A stretch of DNA of 6,465 nucleotides from an uncultured Blautia sp. (GTDB lineage Bacteria; Bacillota; Clostridia; Lachnospirales; Lachnospiraceae): positions 1-6,465 of the forward strand of contig CAKRTP010000102.1 of assembly GCA_934402155.1 (NCBI GenBank). The letters are read 5' to 3'. Under the pieces are notes generated by a model. That model searched no databases and was not told where the DNA came from. It saw only the letters and a list, made by a program, of their open reading frames with translations. Below are positions 1 to 6,465 of the stretch, in pieces; the first letter of the stretch is position 1, and every line of letters begins with the position of its first letter. The translations under genes and the position numbers were made by a program.

Positions 1-370
1 CCTTGAAGCGGCGCAGGACTGCACGGACACGGGCAACGAGTTCTTTTGTGTCAAAAGGTTTGATGATGTAGTCATCCGCACCAAGCTCCAGACCGAGGAC
101 CTTGTCAAACGTTTCTCCCTTGGCAGAGAGCATAATGATCGGCACATCTGAAATGTGACGGATTTCACGACAGACCTGATAACCATCAATGCCAGGAAGC
201 ATCAGATCAAGAAGGATAAGATCCGGCATAAAAGAAGAAAATTCCCTGAGAGCCTGTTCGCCGTCGTTTACGATTCTGGTTTCAAAACATTCCTTTGTAA
301 GATATAAAGAAATCAGTTCTGCGATATTGTTGTCATCATCTACGATTAAGATTTTTTGTTTTGTTACCAT
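1..370 (-). CDS. OmpR/PhoB-type response regulator, receiver domain (3' part outside window)
   Basis: This is the N-terminal 123 codons of a two-component response regulator, read from an ATG at 370 down to the left edge. The receiver domain is complete. The acidic pocket is D11-D13 in ILIVDDD, the phospho-acceptor is D55 in LILLDLMLPG, the switch Ser is S82 in IIMLSAK, and the conserved Lys is K104 in DYIIKPF. The ending ELVARVRAVLRR is typical of OmpR/PhoB regulators at the linker, so a winged-helix DNA-binding domain should follow outside the window; that is inference. An AAAGGC ribosome site at 378-383 sits 7-8 bases before the start. The start lies 31 bases after the mutS2 stop with no terminator between them, so cotranscription with mutS2 is likely. 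A sensor kinase may follow downstream, but it is not visible. The target genes cannot be told from this part. Confidence 0.95.
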   Translation of the reverse strand, partial: MVTKQKILIVDDDNNIAELISLYLTKECFETRIVNDGEQALREFSSFMPDLILLDLMLPGIDGYQVCREIRHISDVPIIMLSAKGETFDKVLGLELGADDYIIKPFDTKELVARVRAVLRRFK

Positions 371-401
371 GGTATTCGCCTTTCAATTGTCTTTGTTTTA
401 A

Positions 402-2783
402 CTATTTTTTGAATTCTACGATCGTTACGCCGGCATCGCCTTCTCCAAATTCACCAAGGCGGTAAGAGGCGACATGTTTCTGTCGTTTGAGATAATTGTG
501 CACACCTTTTCGCAGCGCACCGGTTCCTTTACCATGAACGATACGTACAGTTTTAAGATGAGCCAGATACGCATCATCCAGATATTTGTCAAGCTCAGCA
601 ACAGCTTCATCTACCGTTTTTCCCAGAAGATTGATCTCGGTAGAAACACTGGCAGATTTGGACATACGGATTTTGCCGGCTCCTGTACGGGAAAGTGCTG
701 GAGTTGTAATTACCGGTTCATCGATAAGTTCCAGATCAGAAATATGCACTTTGGAGCGAATGATGCCCATTTGTACAAACAGATAGCCTTTTGAATCCGG
801 ACGGGTGCTGATCGTACCATTGAGATTCATGCTGAGTACGCGAACGGTATCACCTGGACGAACATCTTTGGCAGAGAGTTCTTTTTTTGGTTTTTTCTTA
901 ACAGCAGGCTGAGCCATTTTCTGTTCGGCTTTGTTGAGACGCTGGCGAAGCTGCTGGCGTTCTCTCTCAACAGCAGCTGTATTTACATATTCATTATGGA
1001 ATTTATGGAAAAGCTTCATAGTCTGATCGGCATAATCTTTGGCTTCCTGCAGAACCTTGTGAGCTTCCTCATTAGCCTGACGGATGATCCTGTCTTTTTG
1101 TACATCAAGTTTTTCCTGCTTGGTTTCAAGTTGTTTCTTGAGAGTTTCGATTTCCTGTTTGTACTGTGCAATCTCAGCACGTTCATTTTCAATCGTGATA
1201 CGGCTTTCTTCAAGAGAGGTCAGTACATCCTCAAAGGATTCGTCCTGTTCATTGATCTGTTCTTTGGCTTTTTCAATGATGGAAGACGGAACACCAAGTT
1301 TGGATGAAATTGCAAAGGCATTACTCTTACCCGGAATACCGATCAGCAGACGGTAGGTAGGGCTTAATGTTTCTACGTCAAATTCGCAGCTTGCATTTTC
1401 GATACCGGAGGAAGAGAGTGCAAATATTTTGAGCTCACTGTAATGAGTGGTAGCCATGGTCCGGATTCCTCTCTCATGAAGATAGGAGAGAATGGAAATT
1501 GCAAGTGCGGCACCCTCTGTCGGATCAGTTCCGGAACAAAGCTCATCAAACAGAACGAGAGAATGCTGGTCTGCTTTCTCAAGAAAAGAAACAATATTTG
1601 TCATATGAGAAGAAAATGTACTCAAGGACTGTTCAATACTCTGCTCGTCTCCGATGTCTGCGTATACTTCATGAAAAAGTGCCAGTTCACTGCGATCCAG
1701 AGTCGGTATATGAAGTCCTGACTGTCCCATAAGCGTGAGGAGACCGACTGTTTTGAGGGAAACGGTTTTACCGCCGGTATTTGGTCCGGTAATGACAAGA
1801 AGATCAAAAGAGTCACCAAGACGGATGTCGATAGGTACGACTTTTTTCTTGTTGATCAGCGGATGGCGTGCTTTCTTGAGGTTAATACGTCCTTCATCAT
1901 TAAAAACAGGTTCGCTTGCGTTCATTTCCATGGCAAGGGCTGCTCTGGCAAAAATGAAGTCGAGCTGGACCATGATATCCAGATTGACAGAGATTGCCTC
2001 ACGTTCAACAGCAATCTGTTCGCTGAGATCTGCAAGGATCACCTCGATTTCTTTCTGTTCCTGCAGTTCCAGTTCGCGCATATCGTTGTTTAGTTTGACA
2101 ACGGACATCGGTTCAATGAAAAGTGTGGAACCGGTGGAAGACTGATCATGGATCATACCAGGAACCTGTCCTTTATATTCGGCTTTGACCGGAATGCAGT
2201 ATCTGCCGTTTCGCATGGTGATCACAGCATCCTGAAGATAATTTCTGGCACCACCGTTTACCAGTCCGGATAACTGGGAATGGATACGATCGTTAGTTAC
2301 TTTCATATTTCGCCTGATCTGACGAAGGGCAGGACTTGCATCATCACTGATCTCATCTTCGGAAAGAATACATCTGCGGATCTCAGAAGAGAGAGGCGTA
2401 AGAGGAGAAAGTCCATCGAACATATTATCAAGAGAATCTTCCGGTATATCAGCACGATCCCGACGGGAATAGGCCTTGACGCGTGATGTGTTTTCAAGAA
2501 GGCTGCAGATGGAAAGGATTTCCAGAATGCCAAGAGAACTTCCGATCTCAAGGCGTTTCAGAGATCCGCGGACATCCTTGACGCTGCCAAAAGAAATAGA
2601 GCCTTTCTGAAAAAGGCGGGTCAGTGCATCGCGCGTCTGAAGCTGCATGGTTCGGATAACTTCAAGGTCAGTTGAAGGCTCCAGAGTCCTGCAGAGATGT
2701 TTGCCCATGCCGGAGGATGCTTTTTCGGTAAGCTTTTCTATGATTTTTGGGTATTCCAGTGCATTTAATGCTTTTTGATTCAT
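402..2783 (-). CDS. mutS2: Endonuclease MutS2 / ribosome-rescue ATPase
   Basis: MutS2 is a cytoplasmic, dimeric MutS-family ATPase outside classical mismatch repair. Family work links it to suppression of homologous recombination and, in Bacillus subtilis, to splitting of collided ribosomes. At 793 aa it is close to the usual length (about 785). Residues 1-290 hold the helical core/clamp region. The ATPase follows with Walker A GPNTGGKT (333-340), the STFSSHM signature (388-394), Walker B LVLFDE (409-414) and TTHY (445-448). A charged coiled-coil-like stretch covers about 505-625, a Lys-rich linker about 629-635, a KOW-like beta domain about 640-688, and the Smr domain about 714-793. The Smr motif HGKGTGALR (750-758) is intact. 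The usual LDLRG motif reads INLLG (717-721), so the conserved Asp and Arg are replaced by N718 and L720. This may weaken nuclease activity; that is inference. The ATG at 2783 has a CGAGGAA ribosome site at 2789-2795. It is divergent from the HtrA-like gene. Confidence 0.97.
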   Translation of the reverse strand: MNQKALNALEYPKIIEKLTEKASSGMGKHLCRTLEPSTDLEVIRTMQLQTRDALTRLFQKGSISFGSVKDVRGSLKRLEIGSSLGILEILSICSLLENTSRVKAYSRRDRADIPEDSLDNMFDGLSPLTPLSSEIRRCILSEDEISDDASPALRQIRRNMKVTNDRIHSQLSGLVNGGARNYLQDAVITMRNGRYCIPVKAEYKGQVPGMIHDQSSTGSTLFIEPMSVVKLNNDMRELELQEQKEIEVILADLSEQIAVEREAISVNLDIMVQLDFIFARAALAMEMNASEPVFNDEGRINLKKARHPLINKKKVVPIDIRLGDSFDLLVITGPNTGGKTVSLKTVGLLTLMGQSGLHIPTLDRSELALFHEVYADIGDEQSIEQSLSTFSSHMTNIVSFLEKADQHSLVLFDELCSGTDPTEGAALAISILSYLHERGIRTMATTHYSELKIFALSSSGIENASCEFDVETLSPTYRLLIGIPGKSNAFAISSKLGVPSSIIEKAKEQINEQDESFEDVLTSLEESRITIENERAEIAQYKQEIETLKKQLETKQEKLDVQKDRIIRQANEEAHKVLQEAKDYADQTMKLFHKFHNEYVNTAAVERERQQLRQRLNKAEQKMAQPAVKKKPKKELSAKDVRPGDTVRVLSMNLNGTISTRPDSKGYLFVQMGIIRSKVHISDLELIDEPVITTPALSRTGAGKIRMSKSASVSTEINLLGKTVDEAVAELDKYLDDAYLAHLKTVRIVHGKGTGALRKGVHNYLKRQKHVASYRLGEFGEGDAGVTIVEFKK

Positions 2784-2824
2784 AATAATTCCTCGTTATT
2801 TTTAATAATCTTTTATTCTTCTCT

Positions 2825-2853
2825 ATTCTACATGATTTCTACTGGAATGAAAA
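2825..2853 (-). promoter_or_regulatory. Putative sigma-A promoter for mutS2
   Basis: Read on the minus strand, TTTTCA (2853-2848, 4 of 6 matches to the -35 consensus) lies 17 bases before TAGAAT (2830-2825, 5 of 6 matches to the -10). The predicted start is near 2818, giving a leader of about 35 bases that contains the CGAGGAA ribosome site. The optimal spacing makes this the best candidate in the region, but in AT-rich sequence such matches can occur by chance. Confidence 0.55.
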
Positions 2854-2871
2854 GACAAATAGACGGATTTT

Positions 2872-2890
2872 ATTCATAAAAAATTCATAA
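2872..2890 (+). repeat. Tandem ATTCATAA direct repeat, possible response-regulator box
   Basis: The octamer ATTCATAA occurs at 2872-2879 and again at 2883-2890, an exact repeat with an 11-bp period, one helical turn. OmpR/PhoB-family regulators bind such tandem repeats, and the TTCATA core in each copy fits the loose TT(A/C/T)A(C/T)A box of Bacillus PhoP. The pair lies where the -35 of the downstream gene would be, between about -39 and -22 relative to a start near 2911. The repeat is seen directly; the regulatory role is inference. Chance recurrence in AT-rich DNA is a real alternative. Confidence 0.35.
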
Positions 2891-2893
2891 GTT

Positions 2894-2921
2894 CCTGATA
2901 AAATAAACAAGAATTGTCAGG
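2894..2921. repeat. Imperfect inverted repeat overlapping the -10
   Basis: CCTGATAA (2894-2901) and TTGTCAGG (2914-2921) form an inverted repeat with 7 of 8 complementary positions, plus a G-T wobble, around a 12-base centre. The dyad covers the putative -10 (2899-2904) and transcription start, where a repressor operator could sit. It is unlikely to act as an RNA hairpin if transcription starts near 2911, because the left arm would not be transcribed. It is short and may be coincidental. Confidence 0.3.
2896..2904 (+). promoter_or_regulatory. Putative extended -10 promoter for the HtrA-like gene operon
   Basis: TGATAAAAT is an extended -10 element: TG, one base, then TAAAAT with 5 of 6 matches to the consensus. 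No good -35 hexamer lies 16-18 bases upstream; that position holds the ATTCATAA tandem repeat instead. An extended -10 with a poor -35 is a common arrangement at activator-dependent promoters. The start would be near 2911, leaving a leader of about 33 bases with AGGAG at 2933-2937. Confidence 0.45.
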
Positions 2922-2944
2922 CTTTAAATCATAGGAGAAAAGAT

Positions 2945-4210
2945 ATGGTCAAACGGAATGATACAAAACCATCTTCGGAGAACTATACTTTTATAAAAGA
3001 AACAATAAAGGAGCAGTCGACAGATAAAAAAAGGCTGCGCGAGAAACTTCTGACAGCAGCACTCTGTGGTGTGATTTTTGGTACCTGTGCAGCGTGCATG
3101 ATGGCATTGATCTTTCCGAGAATCATGAAGATGGGGGCTGCGCCGGAGCAGAAAGCGGTGGTTACTCTGATGCCATCTGTTACAGCATCGGCAGAGAAGA
3201 AAACACTGACATCGGGATCATCAGATACAAAAAGTGCGATATTTTCTGAGAAATCAAGGGATGATCTGTCAGAGAAAATAAGTCAGGTCGCGGAGACACC
3301 GCGAAAAGCACTTGTCCGTATTCTGGCGGCAGGGGAGGATGCAGATCTTCTGGATGACTCATTTCTGGATTATGGAGAAGGAGAAGGGTTTGTTTTTCTG
3401 AAAAATTCAGAAGCTTTTTATATTCTGACGGTTGCGGATCAGATGGAGGAGGCAGGTAAGTTTACTGTTACATTTTCAGATGGAGCAGTGGCCGACGGGA
3501 TTTTGTGTAAAAATGATTCCAGAACGGGATTTTTTGTAATAAAAGTTCCTTTTACAGCTGTAGGAGAAGAAACACAAAAGGCAATTCCGGCGGTACCACT
3601 GGCAGCAGAGAATGATATACAGCAGACGGATTTTGTTATTGCGATCGGAAGTCCGACAGGAGATTATGATTCTATGACAGATGGCATGATAGCTGCTGTT
3701 ACAGGTTCGCTTAAGATTGCTGATGAAGAGTATCAGATGTTTACAACAGATATGGCAGGTGGTGAAAACAGCAGGGGAATTCTTCTGAATGAGGATGGAA
3801 CGGCTGTTGGTATCATATGGAATCGGGAAGATATCAGAACGAATGTGATTCGTGCAGTAGAAACAGCACAGCTTCGTCCGCTTCTTGAAAGTATGATAAA
3901 TGGTGAGGATATCTTCTACATAGGAATTGAGGGGGTGACAATCTCAGTCGGACAGTCAGAAAACCTGGGAATTCCGAGAGGAATTTATGTAGACTCTGTG
4001 GAGGAAGATTCGCCGGCAATGTCAGCAGGGATACAGAATGGAGACATTCTGCATATGCTGAATGGACAGGAGGTACAGTCGATGGAGAAATATTCTTCTG
4101 TACTTCAGGGGTTGAATAAAGAAACACGCACAACAGTCAACGTATATCGTAAAAATCCATCCGGAGAGTATACAGATGTACAATTAACAGTAAAGGCAAC
4201 AGTTCAGTAG
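2945..4210 (+). CDS. Membrane-anchored HtrA-like protein, degenerate trypsin domain plus PDZ (probable pseudoprotease)
   Basis: HtrA/DegP-family proteins are serine proteases of envelope protein quality control, and this 421-aa protein has that architecture. A charged cytoplasmic tail (1-34) leads to one hydrophobic membrane segment (about 35-58), then a low-complexity Ser/Thr/Lys linker (70-115) outside the cell. A trypsin-like fold follows at about 118-315, and a PDZ domain at about 325-416 with GIYVDSV, SPAMSAGI and GDILHMLNGQEV. The protease active site looks lost. The usual TNxHV His position reads TVADQ (D165), the DPRTDLAV Asp position reads DSRTGFFV (G195), and GNSGGP reads ENSRGI, keeping S276 but not the glycines. 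A scaffold or sensing role through the PDZ domain is therefore more likely than proteolysis; that is inference. AGGAG at 2933-2937, 7 bases before the ATG, supports the start. It is probably the first gene of an operon with yhaM and rlmD. Confidence 0.85.
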   Translation: MVKRNDTKPSSENYTFIKETIKEQSTDKKRLREKLLTAALCGVIFGTCAACMMALIFPRIMKMGAAPEQKAVVTLMPSVTASAEKKTLTSGSSDTKSAIFSEKSRDDLSEKISQVAETPRKALVRILAAGEDADLLDDSFLDYGEGEGFVFLKNSEAFYILTVADQMEEAGKFTVTFSDGAVADGILCKNDSRTGFFVIKVPFTAVGEETQKAIPAVPLAAENDIQQTDFVIAIGSPTGDYDSMTDGMIAAVTGSLKIADEEYQMFTTDMAGGENSRGILLNEDGTAVGIIWNREDIRTNVIRAVETAQLRPLLESMINGEDIFYIGIEGVTISVGQSENLGIPRGIYVDSVEEDSPAMSAGIQNGDILHMLNGQEVQSMEKYSSVLQGLNKETRTTVNVYRKNPSGEYTDVQLTVKATVQ

Positions 4211-4309
4211 ACAGTATTATACAGGGTGCAAAGGCATCTGGAATTGGGATTGCAGCAGAGAAGAAGCTGAACAGTTAACAATAAAGGAAAACAGAAAGGC
4301 AAGAGTATC
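4211..4309 (+). other. Spacer between the HtrA-like gene and yhaM
   Basis: These 99 bases hold no convincing terminator: the only stem is TGCAA/TTGCA (4227-4231 with 4250-4254), 5 bp with a long loop and no T-run. No good promoter is visible either. Read-through from the HtrA-like gene into yhaM is the simplest reading. The end holds a weak purine-rich ribosome site, AAAGGC at 4295-4300, about 10 bases before the yhaM ATG. Confidence 0.5.
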
Positions 4310-5257
4310 ATGCGATTTATCAATGAATTACATGAAGGAGACAGAGTCAATGGAATCTATCTCTGTAAACAGAAACAGGCAGCAACAACAAAGAACGGCA
4401 AACCATACGAAAACCTGATTCTTCAGGATAAGACGGGTGTGCTGGATGGTAAGATATGGGATCCGAACTCACTGGGAATCGATGATTTTGATGCGCTGGA
4501 TTATATTGATGTTGTAGGAGATGTGACTACCTTTGCGGGAGCGATGCAGTTAAACATCAAGAGAGTACGCAAGGCGGGAGAAGGAGAATACGATCCGGCA
4601 GATTATCTTCCGGTAAGTGAGAACAGTACAGATGATATGTATGGACAGCTTCTTGGAGTTGTTAAAACAGTAAAGAATGTGTATCTGTCTGCACTTCTGA
4701 ATAAACTTTTTGTAGAAGATAAGGAGTTCCTGAAATCTTTCCAGGAACATTCTGCAGCAAAGACAGTACATCACGGTTTTATCGGAGGATTGATGGAGCA
4801 TACTTTAAGTGTTACAAAGCTTTGTGATTATATGGCAAATGCCTATCCTCTGCTTAAGAGAGATCTTCTGATCACAGCGGCACTTCTTCATGATGTGGGT
4901 AAGACAAAGGAACTTTCTTCCTTTCCGCTGAATGATTATACAGATGAAGGTCAGCTCCTGGGACATATTATTATCGGTGCACAGATGATTCATGATCTGG
5001 CAAAAGAAATTCCTGATTTTCCGGAAACCCTGGAAAATCAGCTTGTACACTGTATTCTGGCGCATCATGGTGAACTGGAATATGGTTCTCCGAAGAAACC
5101 GGCACTTGCGGAGGCTGTGGCACTGAATCTTGCAGACAATACAGATGCCCGCATGGAAACGCTGACTGAAATTTTTGCAGCAGACAAAGGCAAGAAGGAA
5201 TGGCTTGGATATAACAGGCTTTTTGAATCAAATCTGAGAAGAACAGGAGACGTCTGA
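4310..5257 (+). CDS. yhaM: 3'-5' exoribonuclease YhaM family (OB-fold plus HD domain)
   Basis: YhaM is a cytoplasmic, metal-dependent 3'-to-5' exonuclease of Gram-positive bacteria that trims RNA ends. The 315-aa length matches the Bacillus protein (about 314). The N-terminal part (about 1-90) is an OB-fold nucleic-acid-binding domain, with LILQDKTGVLDGKIWD typical of it. The HD domain (about 150-300) holds the expected metal ligands: H164 in GGLMEHTLSV, H194-D195 in ALLHDVGK, H219 in LLGHIIIG, H252-H253 in LAHHGELEYGSP, and D276 in LADNTDA. The residue three before that last Asp is N273, where family members often have His (LHxxDN); this is probably tolerated. The ribosome site is weak (AAAGGC with about 10-base spacing), but the first residues MRFINELHEGDRV fit the family start. 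It probably shares a transcript with the HtrA-like gene and with rlmD, whose start is 5 bases after this stop. Confidence 0.95.
   Translation: MRFINELHEGDRVNGIYLCKQKQAATTKNGKPYENLILQDKTGVLDGKIWDPNSLGIDDFDALDYIDVVGDVTTFAGAMQLNIKRVRKAGEGEYDPADYLPVSENSTDDMYGQLLGVVKTVKNVYLSALLNKLFVEDKEFLKSFQEHSAAKTVHHGFIGGLMEHTLSVTKLCDYMANAYPLLKRDLLITAALLHDVGKTKELSSFPLNDYTDEGQLLGHIIIGAQMIHDLAKEIPDFPETLENQLVHCILAHHGELEYGSPKKPALAEAVALNLADNTDARMETLTEIFAADKGKKEWLGYNRLFESNLRRTGDV
5245..5249 (+). promoter_or_regulatory. Ribosome binding site for rlmD, inside the yhaM end
   Basis: AGGAG lies in the last codons of yhaM, 13 bases before the ATG at 5263. The spacing is longer than the usual 6-9 bases. No other ATG, GTG or TTG start fits closer in frame, so 5263 is kept. 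The arrangement suggests translational coupling, with ribosomes finishing yhaM at 5257 and restarting 5 bases later. Confidence 0.6.
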
Positions 5258-5262
5258 TCCTC

Positions 5263-6465
5263 ATGGAATATCGTAAAAATGACATTGTTACGTTAGAAAT
5301 TGTGGACTGCGGAACAGATGGTGAAGGCATTGGCAAAGCTGATGGCTTCACTGTTTTTGTAAAGGATGCAGTTATCGGAGATACTGTTGCAGCAAAGATC
5401 ATGAAGGCAAAAAAGAATTATGGCTATGGCAGACTGATGGAAATTCTCAAACCTTCTCCATACCGGATAGAACCGGTATGTCCGTCTGCCCGTCAGTGCG
5501 GAGGATGCCAGCTTCAGGCAGTATCTTATGAAGAACAGAAAGTATTCAAAGAAAAGAAACTCCGAGGTCATCTGGAGAGAATTGGCGGTTTTCGTGACCT
5601 TCCTATGGAGCCGCTGATTGGCATGGATGAGCCATATCATTACAGAAATAAAGCGCAGTTCCCGGTTGGACGAAATAAGGAAGGCAGGATTATCACAGGA
5701 TTTTATGCCGGTCGTACACATGCCATCATTGAAAATCGTGACTGTGCACTGGGAATCCCTCAGAATAAAGAGGTGCTGGATCGCGTGATCGCTCATATGG
5801 AGAAATATAATATTGCACCGTATGATGAGATGACAGGCAAGGGACTGGTGCGCCATATTTTTGTGCGGTACGGATTTTTTACAGGAGAAATTATGGTCTG
5901 TCTGATCATTAATGGACAGGAACTTCCACACCAGAAAGAACTGATTGAGAAGCTTTGCGAAATTCAGGGAATGACCAGTATCTCTCTGAATATCAATAAA
6001 AAACGAAATAACGTGATTCTTGGTGATAAAGTGAAGACCATCTGGGGACAGGAATATATCACAGATAAGATTGGAGATATTTCATACGAGATATCACCGC
6101 TTTCTTTCTTCCAGGTAAATCCAAAACAGACCTGGAAACTGTATTCCAAGGCACTGGAATATGCAGATCTTCATGGGGAAGAGACTGTCTGGGATCTGTA
6201 CTGCGGCATTGGCACAATCTCGCTTTTCCTGGCACAGAAGGCCAGATTTGTCCGTGGTGTGGAAATCGTTCCGGCAGCAATCGAGGATGCGAAGCGAAAT
6301 GCTCAGATCAATAATATCGAAAATGTAGAATTCTTCGTCGGAAAAGCAGAAGAGGTTCTGCCAAGAGAATATGAGAAAAATGGCGTCTATGCAGATGTGA
6401 TCGTAGTTGATCCCCCGCGAAAGGGCTGCGATGAGATGCTGCTTAAAACTATCCTTAAGATGCAG
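5263..6465 (+). CDS. rlmD: 23S rRNA (uracil-C5)-methyltransferase RlmD/RlmCD type (3' end outside window)
   Basis: This SAM-dependent enzyme makes 5-methyluridine in 23S rRNA; in E. coli RlmD targets U1939, and the Bacillus homologue RlmCD also U747. The reading frame is open from the ATG at 5263 to the right edge (401 codons). A TRAM RNA-binding domain covers about 3-62. A four-cysteine iron-sulfur site is visible as C73, C79 and C82 (CPSARQCGGC) and C161 (NRDCALG). The catalytic domain shows SFFQVNPKQ (281-289), SAM motif DLYCGIGTIS (311-320), E334 in GVEIVP, and VVDPPRKG (381-388). The catalytic Cys normally lies about 25-27 residues after DPPR, so it should fall roughly 8-12 residues beyond the window, and perhaps 50-60 residues in all are missing. 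Clostridia often carry several paralogues of this family, so the exact target uridine is uncertain. Confidence 0.95.
   Translation, partial: MEYRKNDIVTLEIVDCGTDGEGIGKADGFTVFVKDAVIGDTVAAKIMKAKKNYGYGRLMEILKPSPYRIEPVCPSARQCGGCQLQAVSYEEQKVFKEKKLRGHLERIGGFRDLPMEPLIGMDEPYHYRNKAQFPVGRNKEGRIITGFYAGRTHAIIENRDCALGIPQNKEVLDRVIAHMEKYNIAPYDEMTGKGLVRHIFVRYGFFTGEIMVCLIINGQELPHQKELIEKLCEIQGMTSISLNINKKRNNVILGDKVKTIWGQEYITDKIGDISYEISPLSFFQVNPKQTWKLYSKALEYADLHGEETVWDLYCGIGTISLFLAQKARFVRGVEIVPAAIEDAKRNAQINNIENVEFFVGKAEEVLPREYEKNGVYADVIVVDPPRKGCDEMLLKTILKMQ

Noticed and set aside
1735..2145. Plus-strand open frame of 136 codons inside mutS2
   Set aside because: It is antisense to the MutS2 core and ATPase region. 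Its Ser/Arg-rich translation is a typical reverse-frame product, with no family match that I recognise.
2914..2919. TTGTCA as a -35 element for the HtrA-like gene
   Set aside because: It has 5 of 6 matches, but a -10 at the right spacing would fall at about 2937-2942, on the ribosome site and next to the start codon, and no -10-like hexamer is there.
4227..4254. TGCAA/TTGCA hairpin as a terminator
   Set aside because: The stem is only 5 bp with an 18-base loop and no following T-run, so it would not act as an intrinsic terminator.
4213..4278. Short open stretch after the HtrA-like stop in another frame (encoding SIIQGAKASGIGIAAEKKLN)
   Set aside because: It reads rather like a real C-terminus, so a frameshifted tail or gene remnant was considered. 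It has no start codon or ribosome site, no slippery sequence lies near the stop, and the PDZ domain before it already ends normally.
4250..4282. TTGCAG / AACAAT as a promoter for yhaM
   Set aside because: The spacing is 21 bases, the -35 matches only 3 of 6 positions and the -10 only 4 of 6. That is too weak to call.
5293..5931. Minus-strand open frame of 212 codons
   Set aside because: It lies fully opposite the rlmD coding frame, which has clear iron-sulfur, SAM and TRAM motifs. The minus-strand translation is rich in Cys, His and Ser with no recognisable domain, as expected for a shadow frame.

Overview
The window looks like ordinary chromosome from a low-to-mid GC Gram-positive anaerobe of the Clostridia, most likely a Lachnospiraceae relative. 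That placement is inferred from the MutS2, YhaM and RlmD-type sequences, AGGAG-type ribosome binding sites and AT-rich promoters. There is no sign of a phage, transposon, CRISPR array, tRNA or rRNA. Two gene groups diverge from one AT-rich intergenic region at about 2784-2944.

The left group is on the minus strand. It holds a complete mutS2 (793 codons) followed after 31 bases by the first 123 codons of an OmpR/PhoB-type response regulator, which runs off the left edge. The short gap has no terminator, so the two are probably cotranscribed.

The right group is on the plus strand. It holds a membrane-anchored HtrA-like protein with a degenerate protease domain and an intact-looking PDZ domain (421 aa), then a YhaM-type 3'-5' exoribonuclease (315 aa), then a RlmD/RlmCD-type 23S rRNA uracil-C5 methyltransferase that runs off the right edge just before its catalytic cysteine. 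A 99-base spacer without a clear terminator or promoter separates the first two; 5 bases separate the last two.

Functionally, three of the five genes act on RNA or ribosomes: MutS2 (DNA recombination control, and collided-ribosome rescue in Bacillus), YhaM (RNA decay) and RlmD (23S rRNA methylation). The response regulator and the membrane HtrA-like protein belong to signalling and the cell envelope. The points most worth a second look are: (1) the HtrA-like protein lacks the catalytic His and Asp and appears to be a pseudoprotease; (2) MutS2 has INLLG in place of the Smr-domain LDLRG motif, losing the conserved Asp; (3) the shared intergenic region carries a tandem ATTCATAA repeat with an 11-bp period, resembling a PhoP/OmpR-type site, next to an extended -10 promoter for the HtrA-like gene; (4) a CCTGATAA/TTGTCAGG dyad overlaps that -10. 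I see no clear novel multi-gene system here.
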